Shown: one piece after another, positions 43,987-53,241 of the stretch
How positions within the stretch are numbered: position 1 is the first letter of the stretch
How the letters are laid out: each line of letters begins with the position of its first letter
Source: Bdellovibrionales bacterium GWA1_52_35
GTDB taxonomy: Bacteria; Bdellovibrionota; UBA1018
Length of the DNA: 64,000 bases
Reading direction: 5' to 3'
Assembly (NCBI GenBank): GCA_001769805.1
Contig: MEPO01000022.1
Span: forward strand, 132,476 to 196,475
The notes under the pieces: generated by a model
The model's input: only the letters and a program-made list of their open reading frames with translations
The model's database searches: none
Told to the model about the DNA's origin: nothing
Made by a program: the position numbers and the translations under genes

Positions 43987-44478
43987 ATGAACGGTACAAT
44001 CACAGCATTCCTGATCAGTCTTTCACTGCTTGGGAGCCTGAGCGCCCAGGCTGATGAACGATTTATCTCAGACAACTTTGCTCGTAACTTGAGAGGAGGC
44101 CAGGCGATCGATGTGATGCGGGATCTTCGAATTGGCGGAGGACGGATGCGAATCAACTCCGTATTTGTTGTCGCTTCAACTGAAAGGGGGAGAGGGACTC
44201 TTGAACTCGTCGCAAACGGGAGAACTGTTTTCAGCAAACAGATCGGAGTATTTTTTGAATCCGTGCAAATTCCGGTGAACTCCTTTGTCGGTAGAGAACT
44301 GAGAAGCCTGCAGGTGGTCTTCAGAGGAGATTTCAATCTGGCCATGTTAGGCGCCTCGACCGAGGATGACTTCGGTGGACCTGGCGGTGGTTATCCGGGC
44401 GGTGGAGGTAATGGTGGTGGACACGGTGGGCCCGGCGGCGGTCACCCGGGCGGTGGCTTTCCTCCTCCCCGTCGTTAA
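43987..44478 (+). CDS. Small secreted protein with glycine-rich tail
   Basis: 163 residues: signal peptide (AFLISLSLLGSLSAQA), a compact beta-rich domain (~20-125: IGGGRMRINSVFVVAS, GTLELVANGRTVFSKQ, ELRSLQVVFRGDFNLAML) and a ~35-residue Gly/Pro/His-rich tail (repeats of GGPGGG and HPGGG) ending PPPRR. GGGAGA ribosome site nine bases before ATG. A terminator follows. The domain is not recognised; the His-containing Gly-rich tail could bind metal or polymer, which is inference. Confidence 0.7.
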   Translation: MNGTITAFLISLSLLGSLSAQADERFISDNFARNLRGGQAIDVMRDLRIGGGRMRINSVFVVASTERGRGTLELVANGRTVFSKQIGVFFESVQIPVNSFVGRELRSLQVVFRGDFNLAMLGASTEDDFGGPGGGYPGGGGNGGGHGGPGGGHPGGGFPPPRR

Positions 44479-44501
44479 ATTGAAATTAAATCCAAACTAA
44501 T

Positions 44502-44541
44502 AAACGGGTCAGCCTGAAAAGCTTGGCCCGTTTTCATTTTT
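44502..44541 (+). terminator. Rho-independent terminator
   Basis: AAACGGG (44502-44508) pairs with CCCGTTT (44527-44533), followed by a T-rich run (TTTTCATTTTT). It ends the secreted-protein gene and reaches the stop of the convergent thioredoxin-TPR gene. Confidence 0.75.
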
Positions 44542-46222
44542 ACAGCGTCTTCTCAAAATCCCTCAACGCCTGCAAATAGCGGCCGGAACGAATTGCTTCA
44601 GTGGCCGGAACTTTTGCTTCAGCGATTGTCTGCCGGATCACTGTTCTGGCTTCGTCAATTCGTTTCGCGGCCTTGAGAGTTTTGGCGTAAAGTAAAGCAG
44701 AGCGCAATCGGTTATCGCCGTACGAGCTCTTAAGGGCTTTTTGGCCCAGGGGAATCGCAGCAGAGACATCGTCCAGTTTGAGCTTCATCGAGGCATGAGC
44801 GTAGTAAAAGGTGAACTCTTCAGGGTAGCGCTGTTCCAGTTGGGTGTAAACCGCGTCGGCTTCGGCTTGCCGGCCGGATTTCCAAAGGCAGTAAGCCCGC
44901 TCCAAATTCCTTCCGCGTTCAGTCGCAAGGTCTTTTTTTGCGTGTTGGATTTCCTTTTTCAACTGCTCTGCTGCTTCGGACCAGACTTTTTTGGCAAGAT
45001 CAGCCTGTCCGGTCTCTTCGTAAGCCTCAGCAAGCATTCCCTGAACATCGGTCAGGGTTGCTTCGGCGCCTTTGAGTGATTCAGGTTTAGCGATCAATGC
45101 TGAAGCGGTTGCAATGAGGTCCTGCAGAGTTTTGCGTTTTCCATTTTTGTTTCCATTTTCTTCAAAGAGTTCGGCAAGAAGTTGCCGGTTTTCGAGAGAA
45201 CCCAAAGAGGAGGGAAATTTGCGAAGCGATTCCTCCAGTTTGGCCTGAAGTCCGGTCTTGTTGCCGGCTTTGAGTTTTCCGATTTCAGCCAGCAAGAGCT
45301 GCTCTTGTTTTGAGGGGACCAGTTTCAGATGCGAGATCGCCTGTTCGTATTCACCTTTTTCGAGATGCATCAAGCCCCGGCGTTCATGGGCATCGGGAGA
45401 GCCACTGAGTTTGAAAATGGGATCGTTGCGCCATTTCCAGGCTAAGGTCATTTCTTTTTCAAAGACATCGGCCGGTCGGAAGCCCGCAAAGCGGGAGATC
45501 TCTTCACTGTCGGGGGTGGCAAAAAGGATGGTCGGGTACCCAGCTATCTTATGCTGCTCCTTCATTGCCCACGAGGCCTCGGAATCCGCATCCAGCTTCA
45601 AAAGGACGAAATTCTTCGCTGCGGCCGCGAAAGAGGGAGCTGAGAAAACATCGCTGTCGAGCAGGTTGCAAGGGGGGCACCAGATCGCGAAAAAATCAAT
45701 GAGCAGAGGCTTCTTTTCTTTTTTTGCAAGAGCGAAGGCTTTTTCCGGATCGTTCAGAATGAACAGCTTTGATTCACCTGCTGGAGCGCCCATGGCCTTT
45801 TCCTTCTGTTTGGAGTTCAGGTTTTTCTTTTCGAGCTCAGGTTTTTTGCGGGTGACGGCAGGGAGCTTTCCTTTGACCTGGTGGTTTTCGCAAAACGTGT
45901 TGGCTTCATCGCAAAGGTAGAGACTGACGGTGAATTCGGTTTCCGTGTCGGTTGCCTGAGGAACAAAAACCACACTCGTTTTTGTTTTTGCGGAGGGCTT
46001 CAACTTCTCGCCTCCTTTGTTGCCTCCGGTGATCTGCAGCCAGGCGGGGGCTTCCTGATTGAAGTGAGTCGTCGCGGGAGGGGAGGCAATGACCTGAAAG
46101 GTTCCTGCTCTTTCTTGGATCGCAAGAGTGAAGTCCGGAGCCATCATGGTCGCCGCAATAGCGTAAGTCGCTAAAGACGTGCTGAGAAGAAACTGAATTC
46201 CAACGAGCGAAAGAAGAGGCAT
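44540..46222 (-). CDS. Secreted thioredoxin-fold protein with C-terminal TPR-like repeats
   Basis: 560 residues: signal-like N-terminus (LLSLVGIQFLLSTSLATYAIAA), a ~100-residue beta domain (~28-125) resembling a DsbD-type N-terminal module with a Cys pair (LCDEANTFC), a Lys-rich linker, a thioredoxin domain (~155-265) with the active site W-C-P-P-C and cis-Pro GYPTILF, then helical repeats (~280-560; GLMHLEKGEYEQAISHLK, YAKTLKAAKRIDEARTV). CPPC is seen in some DsbD gamma-like and periplasmic oxidoreductases. Probably a periplasmic thiol-disulfide protein with a protein-binding tail. Unlinked to other redox genes here. Confidence 0.78.
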   Translation of the reverse strand: MPLLSLVGIQFLLSTSLATYAIAATMMAPDFTLAIQERAGTFQVIASPPATTHFNQEAPAWLQITGGNKGGEKLKPSAKTKTSVVFVPQATDTETEFTVSLYLCDEANTFCENHQVKGKLPAVTRKKPELEKKNLNSKQKEKAMGAPAGESKLFILNDPEKAFALAKKEKKPLLIDFFAIWCPPCNLLDSDVFSAPSFAAAAKNFVLLKLDADSEASWAMKEQHKIAGYPTILFATPDSEEISRFAGFRPADVFEKEMTLAWKWRNDPIFKLSGSPDAHERRGLMHLEKGEYEQAISHLKLVPSKQEQLLLAEIGKLKAGNKTGLQAKLEESLRKFPSSLGSLENRQLLAELFEENGNKNGKRKTLQDLIATASALIAKPESLKGAEATLTDVQGMLAEAYEETGQADLAKKVWSEAAEQLKKEIQHAKKDLATERGRNLERAYCLWKSGRQAEADAVYTQLEQRYPEEFTFYYAHASMKLKLDDVSAAIPLGQKALKSSYGDNRLRSALLYAKTLKAAKRIDEARTVIRQTIAEAKVPATEAIRSGRYLQALRDFEKTL

Positions 46223-46293
46223 GGTTTTTATTAGCCGATGGCGAATCGATCGGCAAGCCCAACGGAAATAACGGTTTAACGCTCCTTTTCATT

Positions 46294-47022
46294 ATGGTAA
46301 CCAAAGGCATGATTCGCTCCGTCGTCGTCAGTCCCTTCCAGGTGAATTGCTGGGTTCTCGCTTGCCCGAAGACCGGCCTGGCTGCTGTCATTGATCCGGG
46401 TGATGACGTCAGTGACATCCTCCGTGAGTTGGAGGAAATGGCTCTCGCCTTAAACAGGCCGGTCCAGGTAAAATTCCTTTTGCATACCCACGCGCACCTC
46501 GATCATTTCGGCGCGACTAGGGCGCTGTACGAGTCTTTAACCTCGGAGACTTCCGGACCAAAGACACCCGCTTCGCCCGGTTTGAAGACCCCTGAGATCG
46601 CGCTTCATGCCGATGATGAAAGGCTCTGGGGCGAGCTGCTTTCGCAAGGCCGGATGTTCGGGCTTGATTTTGAGCCCCCTATCCCGGTTACCCGGCATAT
46701 CAAGGACGGCGAGGAACTTGAACTCGGTGAGCTGCGCCTCCTGGCACTCCATACGCCCGGGCACAGTCCCGGTGGCATGTGTTTTTATCTTCGTCCAAAT
46801 CCTGAGCTGAAGATCAAAGAAACCGTTTTTTCGGGGGATACCCTTTTCCAGGGGAGCATCGGAAGAACTGACCTTTGGGGAGGCAATCTGGAAACGCTTC
46901 TTCAAAGCATCCGCCAGAAGCTCTGGAAACTTCCCGATGTGACCCGTGTTTGTTCGGGGCATGGTCCAGATACCCAGATCGGCGCGGAAAAACTCGGAAA
47001 CCCTTTTGTCCCGAAAACCTGA
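46294..47022 (+). CDS. Metallo-beta-lactamase-fold hydrolase, glyoxalase II-like
   Basis: 242 residues. Zinc motif THAHLDH at ~residue 68, then LHTPGHSPGG with the bridging His, FSGDTLFQGSIGRTDL with the Asp, and the final His in CSGHGPDT. Begins VVSPFQVNCWVLAC, typical of the glyoxalase II-like YcbL group. Start is ATG 46294 or 46309; neither has a clear ribosome site. Likely a hydroxyacylglutathione-hydrolase-type thioesterase; the substrate is not known. Ends 9 bases before tgt. Confidence 0.85.
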   Translation: MVTKGMIRSVVVSPFQVNCWVLACPKTGLAAVIDPGDDVSDILRELEEMALALNRPVQVKFLLHTHAHLDHFGATRALYESLTSETSGPKTPASPGLKTPEIALHADDERLWGELLSQGRMFGLDFEPPIPVTRHIKDGEELELGELRLLALHTPGHSPGGMCFYLRPNPELKIKETVFSGDTLFQGSIGRTDLWGGNLETLLQSIRQKLWKLPDVTRVCSGHGPDTQIGAEKLGNPFVPKT

Positions 47023-48177
<1,155 letters not shown>

Positions 48178-48238
48178 TTAAATTCGCTGCATTGCACAGC
48201 GGTGTTGAACTGGGACTAACCTTCTAAAAAGGGCAACT

Positions 48239-48631
48239 ATGCGCATCAAAATCTTCGAACTGATTGTGACCCTCAGCTGTTTTGCGACCTCCGCGTTCGC
48301 AGAAACCCCGCTCCCCGCCGGCGGAGCAGTCCCTGTCGGGGCACCTCCTCAGCCTGGCATTGGCGGAATGCTCGTACCGTTTATCGCGATGTTCGCGGTG
48401 GTTTACTTCCTGATGATTCGCCCGCAGCAGAAAAAGATGAAGCAGCAGCAAGCTATGCTTTCCTCTTTGCAGACTGGCGATGAAGTCATCACGAACTCCG
48501 GAATCATCGGACGGATTGCCGGCATGACGGAAAAAGTGGTCACGCTTGAGATTTCTGACGGGGTCAAAATCAAGATCCTCAGAAGTCAAGTCGGACAGGT
48601 CGTCAAAGGCCAGATCAAGGACTTACTTTAA
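48239..48631 (+). CDS. yajC: Preprotein translocase accessory subunit YajC
   Basis: 130 residues; one membrane helix (IAMFAVVYFLMIRPQQKKMK) with the invariant RPQQKK following it, then GDEVITNSGIIGRI and EISDGVKIKILRSQV. An N-terminal hydrophobic segment ending SAFAETP looks like an additional cleavable signal. AAGGG ribosome site five bases before ATG. Works with SecDF in the inner membrane. Confidence 0.93.
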   Translation: MRIKIFELIVTLSCFATSAFAETPLPAGGAVPVGAPPQPGIGGMLVPFIAMFAVVYFLMIRPQQKKMKQQQAMLSSLQTGDEVITNSGIIGRIAGMTEKVVTLEISDGVKIKILRSQVGQVVKGQIKDLL

Positions 48632-48685
48632 TTCAACTGTTTGTGAGCTGCAGTCGGCTCAACTTCTCGTGGAGAAATCCAAATT

Positions 48686-50404
48686 ATGACACGTAGCTGG
48701 TGGGGAAAAGTCCTTCTTCTCGCGTTTGTTACTATCTTGTCGGTCGTTTATGTTTATCCGACCGTCGCCAACCTGAATCTGGAGACCACTAAATTTCCTT
48801 TCAAGCAGAAGATCAATCTGGGGCTCGATCTGCAGGGTGGCTTGTACATGGTGCTCGGTGTGGACTTCAATAAAGTCTTCAAAGAAAGTATCGACCGTCA
48901 GGGAACGAGCCTTCAGGCTCGCCTGAAGGAAAAAGGTGTTCAGGTAACCGGATTAAAAACGGTTCAGGAAAACGTGGCAGTCGATGATCCTCGGGCACAT
49001 ATCGAATTTGATCCTGCCAAGCGGGAGGAAATTTATCAGCTTGTGAAAAAAGAGTATTGGACTCTGCGTCTTACAGACGAAAAGCCGGGCGTCCTGGAAT
49101 TCGGGCTTTCGCATGAATTCCGCACCGAAATTCGCGACCGCACGCTTAACCAGAGCATCGAAGTGATTCGAAACCGTATTGATGAGTTCGGTGTATCCGA
49201 GCCATCCATTGCAAGCCAGGGCACTGACCGCGTCGTGGTTGAGCTTCCGGGTGTTAAGGATGTGAATCGCGCCAAGGATTTGATTGGGCGTACTGCCCGC
49301 CTCGAATTCAAAATCGTTGATGATAAAACAATGAACGACGAGCAGGTTTCCTCGCTCGTTCGCGAGCTTGAGAAGAATAATAATATCGTTTACAAAGAAG
49401 GCTCAAAATTCTCCGAATACGTCGCCAAGCTGAACGCGGCCGCTCAAGGCAAAATCGCGGAAGGCTCTGAAATCGCTTTTGCCCGTGAAAAGAATGTCGC
49501 CGGTCAGGAGACCAGTCGTATTCCCTATCTGCTCTTCTCGAAAGCTGAAGTGACGGGGGATGATCTTCAGGACGCGAACGTCAATATCGATCCCGAAAAC
49601 CAGAGACCCAATGTCTCGTTCTCGTTGAACCCCCGGGGTGCCTCCCAGTTCGAAAAGCTGACCGGAGATAATATCGGCAAGCGTTTGGCAATCGTGCTCG
49701 ACAACATCGTTCATTCGGCACCGGTGATTCAAAGCCGGATCGGTGGCAATGGCCAGATCACGCTCGGTCAGGGCGATCCGGAAGGTCTGATGAAGGAAGC
49801 CAAAGATCTTGCGATCGTACTGCGAGCAGGAGCGCTGCCAGCCCAGCTTGAATTTCTTGAACAGAGGGTCGTGGGACCTTCTCTCGGTCAGGACTCAATC
49901 AACAAAGGAGCCCTGGCAAGTCTCATTGGAAGTCTTGGGGTATTTTTTTTCATAGCGTTTTATTACCGGGTCAGTGGAACGATTGCCGCGTTTTCCCTGC
50001 TTTTGAACGTTCTCTTTGTTCTGGCGACGCTGGTGGGTCTGGAAGCAACTCTGACTTTGCCCGGTATCGCTGGTATCGCTTTGACCGTGGGTATCGCAGT
50101 GGACTCGAATGTCGTCATTTTCGAGCGTATTCGAGAGGAATTGCGATTGGGTAAGAAGCCCCATGGCGCAATCGAGGCGGGCTTTCAGAAAGCCTTCAGG
50201 ACCATTCTGGATGCCAACGTCACCAATGCGGCTGCTGCCGTTGTGCTGTTGATGTATGGCACCGGGCCGATCAAAGGCTTCGCGGTCACGCTTCTTATCG
50301 GTATCGTCACCACGCTCTTTACCGCTGTCTTTGTCTGCAGGCTAGCCTTTGACGCCTACCTGAGATGGATGGAAAATCGTAACGTTCAAAGTATCAGTAT
50401 CTGA
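48686..50404 (+). CDS. secD: Protein translocase subunit SecD
   Basis: 572 residues. One N-terminal helix, then the D1 motif LGLDLQGGLYMVLGVD, P1 periplasmic domain with IEVIRNRIDEFGVSEPSI, and ARLEFKIVDD; five C-terminal helices include VVGPSLGQDSI, GIALTVGIAVDSNVVIFERI (D4 motif with proton-path Asp) and ANVTNAAAAVVL. Membrane-embedded, proton-driven pulling of secreted proteins. A T8 run at 49943-49950 is in frame. SecF follows after 17 bases. Confidence 0.96.
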   Translation: MTRSWWGKVLLLAFVTILSVVYVYPTVANLNLETTKFPFKQKINLGLDLQGGLYMVLGVDFNKVFKESIDRQGTSLQARLKEKGVQVTGLKTVQENVAVDDPRAHIEFDPAKREEIYQLVKKEYWTLRLTDEKPGVLEFGLSHEFRTEIRDRTLNQSIEVIRNRIDEFGVSEPSIASQGTDRVVVELPGVKDVNRAKDLIGRTARLEFKIVDDKTMNDEQVSSLVRELEKNNNIVYKEGSKFSEYVAKLNAAAQGKIAEGSEIAFAREKNVAGQETSRIPYLLFSKAEVTGDDLQDANVNIDPENQRPNVSFSLNPRGASQFEKLTGDNIGKRLAIVLDNIVHSAPVIQSRIGGNGQITLGQGDPEGLMKEAKDLAIVLRAGALPAQLEFLEQRVVGPSLGQDSINKGALASLIGSLGVFFFIAFYYRVSGTIAAFSLLLNVLFVLATLVGLEATLTLPGIAGIALTVGIAVDSNVVIFERIREELRLGKKPHGAIEAGFQKAFRTILDANVTNAAAAVVLLMYGTGPIKGFAVTLLIGIVTTLFTAVFVCRLAFDAYLRWMENRNVQSISI

Positions 50405-50421
50405 GCAGGAGAGGAAAACAC

Positions 50422-51357
50422 ATGTTTCAAATCATTCGTTCAGGGACTCAGATTGACTTCGTAGGCAAACGGCATCTTTGGGTCGGTATTTCGATAGCAA
50501 TGATTGCCTTGACTGTCGTTCTCTTCTTCACCAAGGGATTGAATTACGGCATCGATTTCACAGGGGGTGCTGAAGTACAGGTCCGCACACCAGCGGACTG
50601 GGATATCAGCAAAGTCCGTTCGGAGTTGGATAAGGCAGGAATCAAAGGTCTTCGCGTGCAGGAGATCGGTGACCCGCTTGCACATGAGTTCCTGGTGAAG
50701 GCGCAGGGTGATGATACTTCACTCAACCAGGTTTCCATGCAAATCGAAGGCGCGTTGGCCAAGACATTAAAGCCGGGCGAATTCGAGATCCAACGCGTGG
50801 ACGTGGTCGGTCCCGCCGCAGGCAGCTCCCTGCGTATGAGCGGTTTTTTATCCATGTTCTATGCCCTGCTCTGTATTTTGATCTATGTCACAATCCGCTT
50901 TGATTACCGTTATGCACCTGGTGCGGTCATCGCGCTTTTTCACGACATTGTGATTACTCTGGGGGTATTCATTATCTTTCAGAAGCAGTTTGATCTTCAG
51001 ATCCTCGGAGCCCTGCTGGCTCTCATCGGTTACTCGAATAACGACACGATCATCGTCTTCGACCGTATTCGCGAGACCACCCAGCAGCATCCGGAACTGA
51101 CCATCGAGAAAGCCGTCAACCGCGCAGTGAACGAGACTTTGGGGCGCACGATCCTGACATCGACCACAACCTTCATCTCGGTCTTCGCTCTATTTCTGAT
51201 TGGTGGGAAGGTTATTCATGATTTTGCGTTTACGCTTCTGATCGGCATTGTGATCGGGACTTATTCGTCGATCTTCATCGCCAGTTCGCTGATGATTTTC
51301 ATGACCCACTATCAGGAGCGCAGGAACAAGGCTCTTTTGAATCCGCAAAAAGCCTGA
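50422..51357 (+). CDS. secF: Protein translocase subunit SecF
   Basis: 311 residues: FVGKRHLWVGISI start, GLNYGIDFTGGAEVQVR (D1), VVGPAAGSSLRMSG, a membrane block with YAPGAVIALFHDIVITLG, IGYSNNDTIIVFDRI (D4; here with NND) and LGRTILTSTTTFISVFAL. An AGGAGAGG ribosome site precedes the start. Partner of SecD. The last residues are 13 bases from the recJ start, extending the operon. Confidence 0.96.
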   Translation: MFQIIRSGTQIDFVGKRHLWVGISIAMIALTVVLFFTKGLNYGIDFTGGAEVQVRTPADWDISKVRSELDKAGIKGLRVQEIGDPLAHEFLVKAQGDDTSLNQVSMQIEGALAKTLKPGEFEIQRVDVVGPAAGSSLRMSGFLSMFYALLCILIYVTIRFDYRYAPGAVIALFHDIVITLGVFIIFQKQFDLQILGALLALIGYSNNDTIIVFDRIRETTQQHPELTIEKAVNRAVNETLGRTILTSTTTFISVFALFLIGGKVIHDFAFTLLIGIVIGTYSSIFIASSLMIFMTHYQERRNKALLNPQKA

Positions 51358-51370
51358 ACTTTTGCGTTCA

Positions 51371-53146
51371 ATGCAACCTCGGGAATGGAAGCCTCGGCTA
51401 AATCTTGAGGTTTCCGGCGCGTCTGAGTCAACGATCTCTGAGTTGAGCCGCGAGACGGGCCTTTCGCCTGTGACGGTTCGCGTCTGCCTGATGCGAGGAC
51501 TGAACTCGGCTGTTTTGATCGAGCGTTTTTTGAATCCACGTCTGGACGGCCTGACTCCGGTGGGTTCGATCAAGGATATGGATTTGGCTTTGGCCCGGCT
51601 TTCCAAAGCACGAGCTGCGGGCGAACTCATCCGGGTCCATGGTGATTACGATGTGGACGGAACCTCCGGAGCGGCATTGCTTGCCTGGATTCTGCGGGAT
51701 TTCGGCTTTCGCTTTGATGTGCGTCAACCCGATCGCTTTCGTGACGGCTACGGCCTGAATGTTCGAGCAGTGGACGAAGCCAAAGAAGCAGGTGTGCAGG
51801 TCTTGTTAACGGTGGATTGCGGAATCACGAGCTTTGATGCGGCCCGACGTGCGGCGGAGCTTGGAATTGATCTTTTGATCGTCGATCACCATCAACTGGA
51901 CCCTGCTCGCGGTTTGCCCCAGGCAGTCGCAATCATTAATCCCCAGCGCTCAGACTGCACAAGCGGGCTGAAGCAGCTCTGTGGATGCGGTCTTGCATTT
52001 TTTTTAGCCGTTGCCCTTCGATCGCGGGGACGCGAGGAGGGGTGGTTTCAGGGGTGCCAGGAGCCGAATCTCAAGCAGCATCTGGATCTGGTTGTCATGG
52101 CGACTTCGGCAGATATGGTGTCGTTGACTGGAGACAATCATATCCTGGCTCGACAGGGTCTCGAGGTCCTCAAAAGTTCCGCGAAACCGGGCATTCAGGC
52201 GCTCCTCAAAGTTGCGGGCGTGGATCTTTCGACGATCAGCCCAGGTGATCTCGGATTTGTGATTGCACCTCGGATCAATGCCTCAGGAAGAATGCGCTCG
52301 GCCAGCCTCGCTTTTGAGCTCCTGACGACCGAAGACCCTGTACGGGCCATGGAACTTGCGCAAACGCTCGAAAAGGTGAATGCCGAGCGCGCCACTCTTC
52401 AGAACCAGATCTGGGATGAGGTCCGGCAGCGGGTGGAGCAAGGGATAGCCGACGGGCGCTTCCAGCACGGGATCGTGGTCGCCGATGAGCGGTGGCATGA
52501 GGGTGTTGTGGGGATTGTGGCTTCCAGAGTGACCGAAACCTTCAGGCGTCCTGCTGCCGTGATAGCCATTCGGGATGGAATCGGTAAGGGAAGCGTTCGT
52601 TCCTTTGCGGGGAAGGATGTGCTTTCAGCGCTCAGGGCCTCAGCCAGCCACCTGGCTGGCTTTGGTGGGCACAAGCACGCAGCAGGTCTGTCTTTATTGC
52701 CAGCCAATGTAGATTTATTCGCCCGGGAATTTGACGCAGCTCTTTCAACTCTGGAGGAGGATGCTGCATCCAAGCCTTTGCTGATTGAAGGTGAGTGCTC
52801 ACTCCATGAGCTCAATCTGGATACCCTGAGGGAACTTGAGAGAATGGGGCCTTTCGGCCCTGGAAATCCTGAGCCAGTTTTTGTCTTTCGCGCCTCAATT
52901 AAAACACAGCAGATCTTGAAAGGGCGTCATCTGAAATTTGTCTTGGACTCCGTGCCATCGGCTGACTCGGTCTTGCCAGGTGCAGCAATGAGCTTTGAAG
53001 CAATCTGGTTTCATGCCGTGGAGCGTCCCGATTGTCCTGTTCTCGGCGAAGTCCGTGACTGGGCAGGTGTTCCTGAAATCAACCGCTTCCGGGGACGAGT
53101 AACTCCGACCATCCGTGTTCGCGATTCGCGTCTCATTTCAGAATAG
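51371..53146 (+). CDS. recJ: Single-stranded-DNA-specific exonuclease RecJ
   Basis: 5'-3' ssDNA exonuclease of the DHH family. Start ATG 51371 is used; a TTG at 51362 is also in frame. Manganese-binding motifs: VHGDYDVDGTSGAALL (~91), TVDCGITS, VDHHQLDP (~172), then DHHA1 domain with VVGIVASRVTE, GKGSVRSF and FGGHKHAAGLSL. 591 residues, normal. Follows secF closely, as in several deltaproteobacterial-type genomes. T8 run at 51988-51995. Confidence 0.95.
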   Translation: MQPREWKPRLNLEVSGASESTISELSRETGLSPVTVRVCLMRGLNSAVLIERFLNPRLDGLTPVGSIKDMDLALARLSKARAAGELIRVHGDYDVDGTSGAALLAWILRDFGFRFDVRQPDRFRDGYGLNVRAVDEAKEAGVQVLLTVDCGITSFDAARRAAELGIDLLIVDHHQLDPARGLPQAVAIINPQRSDCTSGLKQLCGCGLAFFLAVALRSRGREEGWFQGCQEPNLKQHLDLVVMATSADMVSLTGDNHILARQGLEVLKSSAKPGIQALLKVAGVDLSTISPGDLGFVIAPRINASGRMRSASLAFELLTTEDPVRAMELAQTLEKVNAERATLQNQIWDEVRQRVEQGIADGRFQHGIVVADERWHEGVVGIVASRVTETFRRPAAVIAIRDGIGKGSVRSFAGKDVLSALRASASHLAGFGGHKHAAGLSLLPANVDLFAREFDAALSTLEEDAASKPLLIEGECSLHELNLDTLRELERMGPFGPGNPEPVFVFRASIKTQQILKGRHLKFVLDSVPSADSVLPGAAMSFEAIWFHAVERPDCPVLGEVRDWAGVPEINRFRGRVTPTIRVRDSRLISE

Positions 53147-53241
53147 GTAGAAAAGAAATCCTCAGCGCAGCTTGATCTTGCCCAAGGCAGACAGTATATT
53201 CTCAGGATTATCATTCGGTTTCTTGGGGACCTTTGGGGGGC

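Noticed and set aside
53160..53232. Minus-strand short frame (NPENILSALGKIKLR) between recJ and the protease
   Set aside because: No credible start codon or ribosome site and only about 30 codons; judged coincidental.
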